A stretch of 64,000 bases of DNA from Ricordea florida. Its lineage: Eukaryota > Cnidaria > Anthozoa > Corallimorpharia > Ricordeidae. The stretch spans positions 13,839,758-13,903,757 of the forward strand of contig OX453280.1 in assembly GCA_949710005.1 (NCBI GenBank), read 5' to 3'. A model generated the notes under the pieces. That model was given only the letters and a program-made list of their open reading frames with translations. It was not told where the DNA came from and searched no databases. Made by a program: the position numbers and the translations under genes. The stretch's first letter is position 1; every line of letters starts with the position of its first letter. Shown one piece after another: positions 24,101 through 39,499 of the stretch.

Positions 24101-27100
24101 ATTTCCACTCCTGCCCATTTATTCTCGCTTCTTTGACCCATGGTAAAAAAAGGAATGTGAGCTCTGTTTGTGGCGCTTAATTAGGACTAATTACACTGGG
24201 TTGCAAAAGCTTTTCGTCCGTAAACAAATGTATGGAAAATTTCGAGTGTTGAAATGGTCATAAAATCTTTACCTTAGGAGGTATTTGCCTGAACATTTGT
24301 ATTCTGGCCACGACAAACACGATTCCTCCATTTGTGGAATATATAAAGTCCGAGCTTTAAGTTCACCAATTATCAGTCATGCGACAAGTTTGCTGCAAAA
24401 GGCATATTTATGGCGACCTCGGACAAACAGTTTTGGCGAGATTATTTCCATCACTGCCAAATCCTGAAATTTCAATTCTGGTTGTTTTCACGGTTTAAAA
24501 TAGTCGAAGAACGTTTTTCTGTTGGTTACGGAAAAGGATTAGTTAATCTGCTCAGATTAGTTTCATTTTTGGCTATTATATTGTCGACAGAAATAGAGCA
24601 GTAAACTTAAAATTTAAGCTAAGTGCTACCCTATGCTCAGCTAATGCGGTGAGTTGATTACCTTTCCGTATTGCATTTTGGGATTGAGAAAAGTCACATG
24701 ATAAAACAGCCTCGATGCCGAGATATCGATTGAAAAAGTTCCATTCACCCACGTATGGAAAGCGTAGTGGCAGTTGTGGCAGAAATTGGACTAAATAGCT
24801 CTGTTTTGGTGCTGAAAGGACATCATCAAGTCTGGCAAGCGGTAACTTGACATGCAGCATTCGAAGAACTGAGTGTATGATGCAGCCTTGAACTGCCAAG
24901 AGTGCTTTTAAGCGCTAATAGCTGTAAACTTGGCAGGCGAGTGTGAGTTAAGCCAGAACAGAGCTAGTCTAAAAGCAGGTCTACGCAGTTCGGCATCATA
25001 AGAAATGTGTATTGTTGGGATTTACTTGAGTCCCTTTAGGTTTCAGGCTTATTAGAAAGTGGAGGTTTGGACCTGCTTTTAGACTTGTAAAACATTTTGA
25101 TTTGGTGGGAAGGGATCAGTTCTGTGTGAGTGCACTACAGCTACCCATAATGCGTTGCAAGATATTTGTCTATAAAAGGTTCTGTGAGCCGCAAATTGTA
25201 GAGGAAAGTGGAGACGGATCGAAAGATGTCGAGGAAAAGCGAAGTTTATTGGAGGAAGAGAATGGTCACTTGAGTTGCTCTGTGTAAAAGATGTCGCACT
25301 TATACAGATAATGATGACAGTATTGTAATAACGGGCCCTGTGCAAGAACTTGTCACGTAAACTTGTTTTCATAAATGTGACGATACGGTTGGTTTCGTAA
25401 AATTATCTTGACAGAAATAAAAAGAGCAGCTCAAAATAAGCCAACGTGACAATTTTCGTTGGTATATTGTTTAAACTGGTGTTGTTACAGTTGAAAGAAT
25501 TTAAAAGGATTTGTATGGGAAATGGAAGCTTTGTCACCCATTCACGCTTGGATGGTTTTTCATACAAATCATTGTATTTTTCGAAGTTTTCAAACCGCCA
25601 TAAAATTCTTCCTTTAAAATAGGAAAGCCTGAAAATTTCCACTCCTGCCCATTTATTCTCGCTTCTTTGACCCATGGTAAAAAAAGGAATGTGAGCTCTG
25701 TTTGTGGCGCTTAATTAGGACTAATTACACTGGGTTGCAAAAGCTTTTCGTCCGTAAACAAATGTATGGAAAATTTCGAGTGTTGAAATGGTCATAAAAT
25801 CTTTACCTTAGGAGGTATTTGCCTGAACATTTGTATTCTGGCCACGACAAACACGATTCCTCCATTTGTGGAATATATAAAGTCCGAGCTTTAAGTTCAC
25901 CAATTATCAGTCATGCGACAAGTTTGCTGCAAAAGGCATATTTATGGCGACCTCGGACAAACAGTTTTGGCGAGATTATTTCCATCACTGCCAAATCCTG
26001 AAATTTCAATTCTGGTTGTTTTCACGGTTTAAAATAGTCGAAGAACGTTTTTCTGTTGGTTACGGAAAAGGATTAGTTAATCTGCTCAGATTAGTTTCAT
26101 TTTTGGCTATTATATTGTCGACAGAAATAGAGCAGTAAACTTAAAATTTAAGCTAAGTGCTACCCTATGCTCAGCTAATGCGGTGAGTTGATTACCTTTC
26201 CGTATTGCATTTTGGGATTGAGAAAAGTCACATGATAAAACAGCCTCGATGCCGAGATATCGATTGAAAAAGTTCCATTCACCCACGTATGGAAAGCGTA
26301 GTCGCAGTTGTGGCAGAAATTGGACTAAATAGCTCTGTTTTGGTGCTGAAAGGACATCATCAAGTCTGGCAAGCGGTAACTTGACATGCAGCATTCGAAG
26401 AACTGAGTGTATGATGCAGCCTTGAACTGCCAAGAGTGCTTTTAAGCGCTAATAGCTGTAAACTTGGCAGGCGAGTGTGAGTTAAGCCAGAACAGAGCTA
26501 GTCTAAAAGCAGGTCTACGCAGTTCGGCATCATAAGAAATGTGTATTGTTGGGATTTACTTGAGTCCCTTTAGGTTTCAGGCTTATTAGAAAGTGGAGGT
26601 TTGGACCTGCTTTTAGACTTGTAAAACATTTTGATTTGGTGGGAAGGGATCAGTTCTGTGTGAGTGCACTACAGTTACCCATAATGCGTTGCAAGATATT
26701 TGTCTATAAAAGGTTCTGTGAGCCGCAAATTGTAGAGGAAAGTGGAGACGGATCGAAAGATGTCGAGGAAAAGCGAAGTTTATTGGAGGAAGAGAATGGT
26801 CACTTGAGTTGCTCTGTGTAAAAGATGTCGCACTTATACAGATAATGATGACAGTATTGTAATAACGGGCCCTGTGCAAGAACTTGTCACGTAAACTTGT
26901 TTTCATAAATGTGACGATACGGTTGGTTTCGTAAAATTATCTTGACAGAAATAAAAAGAGCAGCTCAAAATAAGCCAACGTGACAATTTTCGTTGGTATA
27001 TTGTTTAAACTGGTGTTGTTACAGTTGAAAGAATTTAAAAGGATTTGTATGGGAAATGGAAGCTTTGTCACCCATTCACGCTTGGATGGTTTTTCATACA

Positions 27101-27480
27101 AATCATTGTATTTTTCGAAGTTTTCAAACCGCCATAAAATTCTTCCTTTAAAATAGGAAAGCCTGAAAATTTCCACTCCTGCCCATTTATTCTCGCTTCT
27201 TTGACCCATGGTAAAAAAAGGAATGTGAGCTCTGTTTGTGGCGCTTAATTAGGACTAATTACACTGGGTTGCAAAAGCTTTTCGTCCGTAAACAAATGTA
27301 TGGAAAATTTCGAGTGTTGAAATGGTCATAAAATCTTTACCTTAGGAGGTATTTGCCTGAACATTTGTATTCTGGCCACGACAAACACGATTCCTCCATT
27401 TGTGGAATATATAAAGTCCGAGCTTTAAGTTCACCAATTATCAGTCATGCGACAAGTTTGCTGCAAAAGGCATATTTATG

Positions 27481-30400
27481 ACGACCTCGGACAAACAGTT
27501 TTGGCGAGATTATTTCCATCACTGCCAAATCCTGAAATTTCAATTCTGGTTGTTTTCACGGTTTAAAATAGTCGAAGAACGTTTTTCTGTTGGTTACGGA
27601 AAAGGATTAGTTAATCTGCTCAGATTAGTTTCATTTTTGGCTATTATATTGTCGACAGAAATAGAGCAGTAAACTTAAAATTTAAGCTAAGTGCTACCCT
27701 ATGCTCAGCTAATGCGGTGAGTTGATTACCTTTCCGTATTGCATTTTGGGATTGAGAAAAGTCACATGATAAAACAGCCTCGATGCCGAGATATCGATTG
27801 AAAAAGTTCCATTCACCCACGTATGGAAAGCGTAGTCGCAGTTGTGGCAGAAATTGGACTAAATAGCTCTGTTTTGGTGCTGAAAGGACATCATCAAGTC
27901 TGGCAAGCGGTAACTTGACATGCAGCATTCGAAGAACTGAGTGTATGATGCAGCCTTGAACTGCCAAGAGTGCTTTTAAGCGCTAATAGCTGTAAACTTG
28001 GCAGGCGAGTGTGAGTTAAGCCAGAACAGAGCTAGTCTAAAAGCAGGTCTACGCAGTTCGGCATCATAAGAAATGTGTATTGTTGGGATTTACTTGAGTC
28101 CCTTTAGGTTTCAGGCTTATTAGAAAGTGGAGGTTTGGACCTGCTTTTAGACTTGTAAAACATTTTGATTTGGTGGGAAGGGATCAGTTCTGTGTGAGTG
28201 CACTACAGTTACCCATAATGCGTTGCAAGATATTTGTCTATAAAAGGTTCTGTGAGCCGCAAATTGTAGAGGAAAGTGGAGACGGATCGAAAGATGTCGA
28301 GGAAAAGCGAAGTTTATTGGAGGAAGAGAATGGTCACTTGAGTTGCTCTGTGTAAAAGATGTCGCACTTATACAGATAATGATGACAGTATTGTAATAAC
28401 GGGCCCTGTGCAAGAACTTGTCACGTAAACTTGTTTTCATAAATGTGACGATACGGTTGGTTTCGTAAAATTATCTTGACAGAAATAAAAAGAGCAGCTC
28501 AAAATAAGCCAACGTGACAATTTTCGTTGGTATATTGTTTAAACTGGTGTTGTTACAGTTGAAAGAATTTAAAAGGATTTGTATGGGAAATGGAAGCTTT
28601 GTCACCCATTCACGCTTGGATGGTTTTTCATACAAATCATTGTATTTTTCGAAGTTTTCAAACCGCCATAAAATTCTTCCTTTAAAATAGGAAAGCCTGA
28701 AAATTTCCACTCCTGCCCATTTATTCTCGCTTCTTTGACCCATGGTAAAAAAAGGAATGTGAGCTCTGTTTGTGGCGCTTAATTAGGACTAATTACACTG
28801 GGTTGCAAAAGCTTTTCGTCCGTAAACAAATGTATGGAAAATTTCGAGTGTTGAAATGGTCATAAAATCTTTACCTTAGGAGGTATTTGCCTGAACATTT
28901 GTATTCTGGCCACGACAAACACGATTCCTCCATTTGTGGAATATATAAAGTCCGAGCTTTAAGTTCACCAATTATCAGTCATGCGACAAGTTTGCTGCAA
29001 AAGGCATATTTATGACGACCTCGGACAAACAGTTTTGGCGAGATTATTTCCATCACTGCCAAATCCTGAAATTTCAATTCTGGTTGTTTTCACGGTTTAA
29101 AATAGTCGAAGAACGTTTTTCTGTTGGTTACGGAAAAGGATTAGTTAATCTGCTCAGATTAGTTTCATTTTTGGCTATTATATTGTCGACAGAAATAGAG
29201 CAGTAAACTTAAAATTTAAGCTAAGTGCTACCCTATGCTCAGCTAATGCGGTGAGTTGATTACCTTTCCGTATTGCATTTTGGGATTGAGAAAAGTCACA
29301 TGATAAAACAGCCTCGATGCCGAGATATCGATTGAAAAAGTTCCATTCACCCACGTATGGAAAGCGTAGTCGCAGTTGTGGCAGAAATTGGACTAAATAG
29401 CTCTGTTTTGGTGCTGAAAGGACATCATCAAGTCTGGCAAGCGGTAACTTGACATGCAGCATTCGAAGAACTGAGTGTATGATGCAGCCTTGAACTGCCA
29501 AGAGTGCTTTTAAGCGCTAATAGCTGTAAACTTGGCAGGCGAGTGTGAGTTAAGCCAGAACAGAGCTAGTCTAAAAGCAGGTCTACGCAGTTCGGCATCA
29601 TAAGAAATGTGTATTGTTGGGATTTACTTGAGTCCCTTTAGGTTTCAGGCTTATTAGAAAGTGGAGGTTTGGACCTGCTTTTAGACTTGTAAAACATTTT
29701 GATTTGGTGGGAAGGGATCAGTTCTGTGTGAGTGCACTACAGTTACCCATAATGCGTTGCAAGATATTTGTCTATAAAAGGTTCTGTGAGCCGCAAATTG
29801 TAGAGGAAAGTGGAGACGGATCGAAAGATGTCGAGGAAAAGCGAAGTTTATTGGAGGAAGAGAATGGTCACTTGAGTTGCTCTGTGTAAAAGATGTCGCA
29901 CTTATACAGATAATGATGACAGTATTGTAATAACGGGCCCTGTGCAAGAACTTGTCACGTAAACTTGTTTTCATAAATGTGACGATACGGTTGGTTTCGT
30001 AAAATTATCTTGACAGAAATAAAAAGAGCAGCTCAAAATAAGCCAACGTGACAATTTTCGTTGGTATATTGTTTAAACTGGTGTTGTTACAGTTGAAAGA
30101 ATTTAAAAGGATTTGTATGGGAAATGGAAGCTTTGTCACCCATTCACGCTTGGATGGTTTTTCATACAAATCATTGTATTTTTCGAAGTTTTCAAACCGC
30201 CATAAAATTCTTCCTTTAAAATAGGAAAGCCTGAAAATTTCCACTCCTGCCCATTTATTCTCGCTTCTTTGACCCATGGTAAAAAAAGGAATGTGAGCTC
30301 TGTTTGTGGCGCTTAATTAGGACTAATTACACTGGGTTGCAAAAGCTTTTCGTCCGTAAACAAATGTATGGAAAATTTCGAGTGTTGAAATGGTCATAAA

Positions 30401-33400
30401 ATCTTTACCTTAGGAGGTATTTGCCTGAACATTTGTATTCTGGCCACGACAAACACGATTCCTCCATTTGTGGAATATATAAAGTCCGAGCTTTAAGTTC
30501 ACCAATTATCAGTCATGCGACAAGTTTGCTGCAAAAGGCATATTTATGGCGACCTCGGACAAACAGTTTTGGCGAGATTATTTCCATCACTGCCAAATCC
30601 TGAAATTTCAATTCTGGTTGTTTTCACGGTTTAAAATAGTCGAAGAACGTTTTTCTGTTGGTTACGGAAAAGGATTAGTTAATCTGCTCAGATTAGTTTC
30701 ATTTTTGGCTATTATATTGTCGACAGAAATAGAGCAGTAAACTTAAAATTTAAGCTAAGTGCTACCCTATGCTCAGCTAATGCGGTGAGTTGATTACCTT
30801 TCCGTATTGCATTTTGGGATTGAGAAAAGTCACATGATAAAACAGCCTCGATGCCGAGATATCGATTGAAAAAGTTCCATTCACCCACGTATGGAAAGCG
30901 TAGTCGCAGTTGTGGCAGAAATTGGACTAAATAGCTCTGTTTTGGTGCTGAAAGGACATCATCAAGTCTGGCAAGCGGTAACTTGACATGCAGCATTCGA
31001 AGAACTGAGTGTATGATGCAGCCTTGAACTGCCAAGAGTGCTTTTAAGCGCTAATAGCTGTAAACTTGGCAGGCGAGTGTGAGTTAAGCCAGAACAGAGC
31101 TAGTCTAAAAGCAGGTCTACGCAGTTCGGCATCATAAGAAATGTGTATTGTTGGGATTTACTTGAGTCCCTTTAGGTTTCAGGCTTATTAGAAAGTGGAG
31201 GTTTGGACCTGCTTTTAGACTTGTAAAACATTTTGATTTGGTGGGAAGGGATCAGTTCTGTGTGAGTGCACTACAGTTACCCATAATGCGTTGCAAGATA
31301 TTTGTCTATAAAAGGTTCTGTGAGCCGCAAATTGTAGAGGAAAGTGGAGACGGATCGAAAGATGTCGAGGAAAAGCGAAGTTTATTGGAGGAAGAGAATG
31401 GTCACTTGAGTTGCTCTGTGTAAAAGATGTCGCACTTATACAGATAATGATGACAGTATTGTAATAACGGGCCCTGTGCAAGAACTTGTCACGTAAACTT
31501 GTTTTCATAAATGTGACGATACGGTTGGTTTCGTAAAATTATCTTGACAGAAATAAAAAGAGCAGCTCAAAATAAGCCAACGTGACAATTTTCGTTGGTA
31601 TATTGTTTAAACTGGTGTTGTTACAGTTGAAAGAATTTAAAAGGATTTGTATGGGAAATGGAAGCTTTGTCACCCATTCACGCTTGGATGGTTTTTCATA
31701 CAAATCATTGTATTTTTCGAAGTTTTCAAACCGCCATAAAATTCTTCCTTTAAAATAGGAAAGCCTGAAAATTTCCACTCCTGCCCATTTATTCTCGCTT
31801 CTTTGACCCATGGTAAAAAAAGGAATGTGAGCTCTGTTTGTGGCGCTTAATTAGGACTAATTACACTGGGTTGCAAAAGCTTTTCGTCCGTAAACAAATG
31901 TATGGAAAATTTCGAGTGTTGAAATGGTCATAAAATCTTTACCTTAGGAGGTATTTGCCTGAACATTTGTATTCTGGCCACGACAAACACGATTCCTCCA
32001 TTTGTGGAATATATAAAGTCCGAGCTTTAAGTTCACCAATTATCAGTCATGCGACAAGTTTGCTGCAAAAGGCATATTTATGACGACCTCGGACAAACAG
32101 TTTTGGCGAGATTATTTCCATCACTGCCAAATCCTGAAATTTCAATTCTGGTTGTTTTCACGGTTTAAAATAGTCGAAGAACGTTTTTCTGTTGGTTACG
32201 GAAAAGGATTAGTTAATCTGCTCAGATTAGTTTCATTTTTGGCTATTATATTGTCGACAGAAATAGAGCAGTAAACTTAAAATTTAAGCTAAGTGCTACC
32301 CTATGCTCAGCTAATGCGGTGAGTTGATTACCTTTCCGTATTGCATTTTGGGATTGAGAAAAGTCACATGATAAAACAGCCTCGATGCCGAGATATCGAT
32401 TGAAAAAGTTCCATTCACCCACGTATGGAAAGCGTAGTCGCAGTTGTGGCAGAAATTGGACTAAATAGCTCTGTTTTGGTGCTGAAAGGACATCATCAAG
32501 TCTGGCAAGCGGTAACTTGACATGCAGCATTCGAAGAACTGAGTGTATGATGCAGCCTTGAACTGCCAAGAGTGCTTTTAAGCGCTAATAGCTGTAAACT
32601 TGGCAGGCGAGTGTGAGTTAAGCCAGAACAGAGCTAGTCTAAAAGCAGGTCTACGCAGTTCGGCATCATAAGAAATGTGTATTGTTGGGATTTACTTGAG
32701 TCCCTTTAGGTTTCAGGCTTATTAGAAAGTGGAGGTTTGGACCTGCTTTTAGACTTGTAAAACATTTTGATTTGGTGGGAAGGGATCAGTTCTGTGTGAG
32801 TGCACTACAGTTACCCATAATGCGTTGCAAGATATTTGTCTATAAAAGGTTCTGTGAGCCGCAAATTGTAGAGGAAAGTGGAGACGGATCGAAAGATGTC
32901 GAGGAAAAGCGAAGTTTATTGGAGGAAGAGAATGGTCACTTGAGTTGCTCTGTGTAAAAGATGTCGCACTTATACAGATAATGATGACAGTATTGTAATA
33001 ACGGGCCCTGTGCAAGAACTTGTCACGTAAACTTGTTTTCATAAATGTGACGATACGGTTGGTTTCGTAAAATTATCTTGACAGAAATAAAAAGAGCAGC
33101 TCAAAATAAGCCAACGTGACAATTTTCGTTGGTATATTGTTTAAACTGGTGTTGTTACAGTTGAAAGAATTTAAAAGGATTTGTATGGGAAATGGAAGCT
33201 TTGTCACCCATTCACGCTTGGATGGTTTTTCATACAAATCATTGTATTTTTCGAAGTTTTCAAACCGCCATAAAATTCTTCCTTTAAAATAGGAAAGCCT
33301 GAAAATTTCCACTCCTGCCCATTTATTCTCGCTTCTTTGACCCATGGTAAAAAAAGGAATGTGAGCTCTGTTTGTGGCGCTTAATTAGGACTAATTACAC

Positions 33401-33617
33401 TGGGTTGCAAAAGCTTTTCGTCCGTAAACAAATGTATGGAAAATTTCGAGTGTTGAAATGGTCATAAAATCTTTACCTTAGGAGGTATTTGCCTGAACAT
33501 TTGTATTCTGGCCACGACAAACACGATTCCTCCATTTGTGGAATATATAAAGTCCGAGCTTTAAGTTCACCAATTATCAGTCATGCGACAAGTTTGCTGC
33601 AAAAGGCATATTTATGA
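27481..33617 (+). other. Shared G to A variant in units 18, 19, 21 and 22 but not 20
   Basis: TTTATGGCGACC becomes TTTATGACGACC at 27481, 29015, 32083 and 33617; unit 20 keeps G (its copy is at 30549). The order variant-variant-normal, then variant-variant-normal, repeats with a period of three units (4,602 bp). It turns a TGG into a TGA stop in the overlapping 60-codon frame, which therefore is not constrained. Confidence 0.9.
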
Positions 33618-36600
33618 CGACCTCGGACAAACAGTTTTGGCGAGATTATTTCCATCACTGCCAAATCCTGAAATTTCAATTCTGGTTGTTTTCACGGTTT
33701 AAAATAGTCGAAGAACGTTTTTCTGTTGGTTACGGAAAAGGATTAGTTAATCTGCTCAGATTAGTTTCATTTTTGGCTATTATATTGTCGACAGAAATAG
33801 AGCAGTAAACTTAAAATTTAAGCTAAGTGCTACCCTATGCTCAGCTAATGCGGTGAGTTGATTACCTTTCCGTATTGCATTTTGGGATTGAGAAAAGTCA
33901 CATGATAAAACAGCCTCGATGCCGAGATATCGATTGAAAAAGTTCCATTCACCCACGTATGGAAAGCGTAGTCGCAGTTGTGGCAGAAATTGGACTAAAT
34001 AGCTCTGTTTTGGTGCTGAAAGGACATCATCAAGTCTGGCAAGCGGTAACTTGACATGCAGCATTCGAAGAACTGAGTGTATGATGCAGCCTTGAACTGC
34101 CAAGAGTGCTTTTAAGCGCTAATAGCTGTAAACTTGGCAGGCGAGTGTGAGTTAAGCCAGAACAGAGCTAGTCTAAAAGCAGGTCTACGCAGTTCGGCAT
34201 CATAAGAAATGTGTATTGTTGGGATTTACTTGAGTCCCTTTAGGTTTCAGGCTTATTAGAAAGTGGAGGTTTGGACCTGCTTTTAGACTTGTAAAACATT
34301 TTGATTTGGTGGGAAGGGATCAGTTCTGTGTGAGTGCACTACAGTTACCCATAATGCGTTGCAAGATATTTGTCTATAAAAGGTTCTGTGAGCCGCAAAT
34401 TGTAGAGGAAAGTGGAGACGGATCGAAAGATGTCGAGGAAAAGCGAAGTTTATTGGAGGAAGAGAATGGTCACTTGAGTTGCTCTGTGTAAAAGATGTCG
34501 CACTTATACAGATAATGATGACAGTATTGTAATAACGGGCCCTGTGCAAGAACTTGTCACGTAAACTTGTTTTCATAAATGTGACGATACGGTTGGTTTC
34601 GTAAAATTATCTTGACAGAAATAAAAAGAGCAGCTCAAAATAAGCCAACGTGACAATTTTCGTTGGTATATTGTTTAAACTGGTGTTGTTACAGTTGAAA
34701 GAATTTAAAAGGATTTGTATGGGAAATGGAAGCTTTGTCACCCATTCACGCTTGGATGGTTTTTCATACAAATCATTGTATTTTTCGAAGTTTTCAAACC
34801 GCCATAAAATTCTTCCTTTAAAATAGGAAAGCCTGAAAATTTCCACTCCTGCCCATTTATTCTCGCTTCTTTGACCCATGGTAAAAAAAGGAATGTGAGC
34901 TCTGTTTGTGGCGCTTAATTAGGACTAATTACACTGGGTTGCAAAAGCTTTTCGTCCGTAAACAAATGTATGGAAAATTTCGAGTGTTGAAATGGTCATA
35001 AAATCTTTACCTTAGGAGGTATTTGCCTGAACATTTGTATTCTGGCCACGACAAACACGATTCCTCCATTTGTGGAATATATAAAGTCCGAGCTTTAAGT
35101 TCACCAATTATCAGTCATGCGACAAGTTTGCTGCAAAAGGCATATTTATGGCGACCTCGGACAAACAGTTTTGGCGAGATTATTTCCATCACTGCCAAAT
35201 CCTGAAATTTCAATTCTGGTTGTTTTCACGGTTTAAAATAGTCGAAGAACGTTTTTCTGTTGGTTACGGAAAAGGATTAGTTAATCTGCTCAGATTAGTT
35301 TCATTTTTGGCTATTATATTGTCGACAGAAATAGAGCAGTAAACTTAAAATTTAAGCTAAGTGCTACCCTATGCTCAGCTAATGCGGTGAGTTGATTACC
35401 TTTCCGTATTGCATTTTGGGATTGAGAAAAGTCACATGATAAAACAGCCTCGATGCCGAGATATCGATTGAAAAAGTTCCATTCACCCACGTATGGAAAG
35501 CGTAGTCGCAGTTGTGGCAGAAATTGGACTAAATAGCTCTGTTTTGGTGCTGAAAGGACATCATCAAGTCTGGCAAGCGGTAACTTGACATGCAGCATTC
35601 GAAGAACTGAGTGTATGATGCAGCCTTGAACTGCCAAGAGTGCTTTTAAGCGCTAATAGCTGTAAACTTGGCAGGCGAGTGTGAGTTAAGCCAGAACAGA
35701 GCTAGTCTAAAAGCAGGTCTACGCAGTTCGGCATCATAAGAAATGTGTATTGTTGGGATTTACTTGAGTCCCTTTAGGTTTCAGGCTTATTAGAAAGTGG
35801 AGGTTTGGACCTGCTTTTAGACTTGTAAAACATTTTGATTTGGTGGGAAGGGATCAGTTCTGTGTGAGTGCACTACAGTTACCCATAATGCGTTGCAAGA
35901 TATTTGTCTATAAAAGGTTCTGTGAGCCGCAAATTGTAGAGGAAAGTGGAGACGGATCGAAAGATGTCGAGGAAAAGCGAAGTTTATTGGAGGAAGAGAA
36001 TGGTCACTTGAGTTGCTCTGTGTAAAAGATGTCGCACTTATACAGATAATGATGACAGTATTGTAATAACGGGCCCTGTGCAAGAACTTGTCACGTAAAC
36101 TTGTTTTCATAAATGTGACGATACGGTTGGTTTCGTAAAATTATCTTGACAGAAATAAAAAGAGCAGCTCAAAATAAGCCAACGTGACAATTTTCGTTGG
36201 TATATTGTTTAAACTGGTGTTGTTACAGTTGAAAGAATTTAAAAGGATTTGTATGGGAAATGGAAGCTTTGTCACCCATTCACGCTTGGATGGTTTTTCA
36301 TACAAATCATTGTATTTTTCGAAGTTTTCAAACCGCCATAAAATTCTTCCTTTAAAATAGGAAAGCCTGAAAATTTCCACTCCTGCCCATTTATTCTCGC
36401 TTCTTTGACCCATGGTAAAAAAAGGAATGTGAGCTCTGTTTGTGGCGCTTAATTAGGACTAATTACACTGGGTTGCAAAAGCTTTTCGTCCGTAAACAAA
36501 TGTATGGAAAATTTCGAGTGTTGAAATGGTCATAAAATCTTTACCTTAGGAGGTATTTGCCTGAACATTTGTATTCTGGCCACGACAAACACGATTCCTC

Positions 36601-39499
36601 CATTTGTGGAATATATAAAGTCCGAGCTTTAAGTTCACCAATTATCAGTCATGCGACAAGTTTGCTGCAAAAGGCATATTTATGGCGACCTCGGACAAAC
36701 AGTTTTGGCGAGATTATTTCCATCACTGCCAAATCCTGAAATTTCAATTCTGGTTGTTTTCACGGTTTAAAATAGTCGAAGAACGTTTTTCTGTTGGTTA
36801 CGGAAAAGGATTAGTTAATCTGCTCAGATTAGTTTCATTTTTGGCTATTATATTGTCGACAGAAATAGAGCAGTAAACTTAAAATTTAAGCTAAGTGCTA
36901 CCCTATGCTCAGCTAATGCGGTGAGTTGATTACCTTTCCGTATTGCATTTTGGGATTGAGAAAAGTCACATGATAAAACAGCCTCGATGCCGAGATATCG
37001 ATTGAAAAAGTTCCATTCACCCACGTATGGAAAGCGTAGTCGCAGTTGTGGCAGAAATTGGACTAAATAGCTCTGTTTTGGTGCTGAAAGGACATCATCA
37101 AGTCTGGCAAGCGGTAACTTGACATGCAGCATTCGAAGAACTGAGTGTATGATGCAGCCTTGAACTGCCAAGAGTGCTTTTAAGCGCTAATAGCTGTAAA
37201 CTTGGCAGGCGAGTGTGAGTTAAGCCAGAACAGAGCTAGTCTAAAAGCAGGTCTACGCAGTTCGGCATCATAAGAAATGTGTATTGTTGGGATTTACTTG
37301 AGTCCCTTTAGGTTTCAGGCTTATTAGAAAGTGGAGGTTTGGACCTGCTTTTAGACTTGTAAAACATTTTGATTTGGTGGGAAGGGATCAGTTCTGTGTG
37401 AGTGCACTACAGTTACCCATAATGCGTTGCAAGATATTTGTCTATAAAAGGTTCTGTGAGCCGCAAATTGTAGAGGAAAGTGGAGACGGATCGAAAGATG
37501 TCGAGGAAAAGCGAAGTTTATTGGAGGAAGAGAATGGTCACTTGAGTTGCTCTGTGTAAAAGATGTCGCACTTATACAGATAATGATGACAGTATTGTAA
37601 TAACGGGCCCTGTGCAAGAACTTGTCACGTAAACTTGTTTTCATAAATGTGACGATACGGTTGGTTTCGTAAAATTATCTTGACAGAAATAAAAAGAGCA
37701 GCTCAAAATAAGCCAACGTGACAATTTTCGTTGGTATATTGTTTAAACTGGTGTTGTTACAGTTGAAAGAATTTAAAAGGATTTGTATGGGAAATGGAAG
37801 CTTTGTCACCCATTCACGCTTGGATGGTTTTTCATACAAATCATTGTATTTTTCGAAGTTTTCAAACCGCCATAAAATTCTTCCTTTAAAATAGGAAAGC
37901 CTGAAAATTTCCACTCCTGCCCATTTATTCTCGCTTCTTTGACCCATGGTAAAAAAAGGAATGTGAGCTCTGTTTGTGGCGCTTAATTAGGACTAATTAC
38001 ACTGGGTTGCAAAAGCTTTTCGTCCGTAAACAAATGTATGGAAAATTTCGAGTGTTGAAATGGTCATAAAATCTTTACCTTAGGAGGTATTTGCCTGAAC
38101 ATTTGTATTCTGGCCACGACAAACACGATTCCTCCATTTGTGGAATATATAAAGTCCGAGCTTTAAGTTCACCAATTATCAGTCATGCGACAAGTTTGCT
38201 GCAAAAGGCATATTTATGGCGACCTCGGACAAACAGTTTTGGCGAGATTATTTCCATCACTGCCAAATCCTGAAATTTCAATTCTGGTTGTTTTCACGGT
38301 TTAAAATAGTCGAAGAACGTTTTTCTGTTGGTTACGGAAAAGGATTAGTTAATCTGCTCAGATTAGTTTCATTTTTGGCTATTATATTGTCGACAGAAAT
38401 AGAGCAGTAAACTTAAAATTTAAGCTAAGTGCTACCCTATGCTCAGCTAATGCGGTGAGTTGATTACCTTTCCGTATTGCATTTTGGGATTGAGAAAAGT
38501 CACATGATAAAACAGCCTCGATGCCGAGATATCGATTGAAAAAGTTCCATTCACCCACGTATGGAAAGCGTAGTCGCAGTTGTGGCAGAAATTGGACTAA
38601 ATAGCTCTGTTTTGGTGCTGAAAGGACATCATCAAGTCTGGCAAGCGGTAACTTGACATGCAGCATTCGAAGAACTGAGTGTATGATGCAGCCTTGAACT
38701 GCCAAGAGTGCTTTTAAGCGCTAATAGCTGTAAACTTGGCAGGCGAGTGTGAGTTAAGCCAGAACAGAGCTAGTCTAAAAGCAGGTCTACGCAGTTCGGC
38801 ATCATAAGAAATGTGTATTGTTGGGATTTACTTGAGTCCCTTTAGGTTTCAGGCTTATTAGAAAGTGGAGGTTTGGACCTGCTTTTAGACTTGTAAAACA
38901 TTTTGATTTGGTGGGAAGGGATCAGTTCTGTGTGAGTGCACTACAGTTACCCATAATGCGTTGCAAGATATTTGTCTATAAAAGGTTCTGTGAGCCGCAA
39001 ATTGTAGAGGAAAGTGGAGACGGATCGAAAGATGTCGAGGAAAAGCGAAGTTTATTGGAGGAAGAGAATGGTCACTTGAGTTGCTCTGTGTAAAAGATGT
39101 CGCACTTATACAGATAATGATGACAGTATTGTAATAACGGGCCCTGTGCAAGAACTTGTCACGTAAACTTGTTTTCATAAATGTGACGATACGGTTGGTT
39201 TCGTAAAATTATCTTGACAGAAATAAAAAGAGCAGCTCAAAATAAGCCAACGTGACAATTTTCGTTGGTATATTGTTTAAACTGGTGTTGTTACAGTTGA
39301 AAGAATTTAAAAGGATTTGTATGGGAAATGGAAGCTTTGTCACCCATTCACGCTTGGATGGTTTTTCATACAAATCATTGTATTTTTCGAAGTTTTCAAA
39401 CCGCCATAAAATTCTTCCTTTAAAATAGGAAAGCCTGAAAATTTCCACTCCTGCCCATTTATTCTCGCTTCTTTGACCCATGGTAAAAAAAGGAATGTG

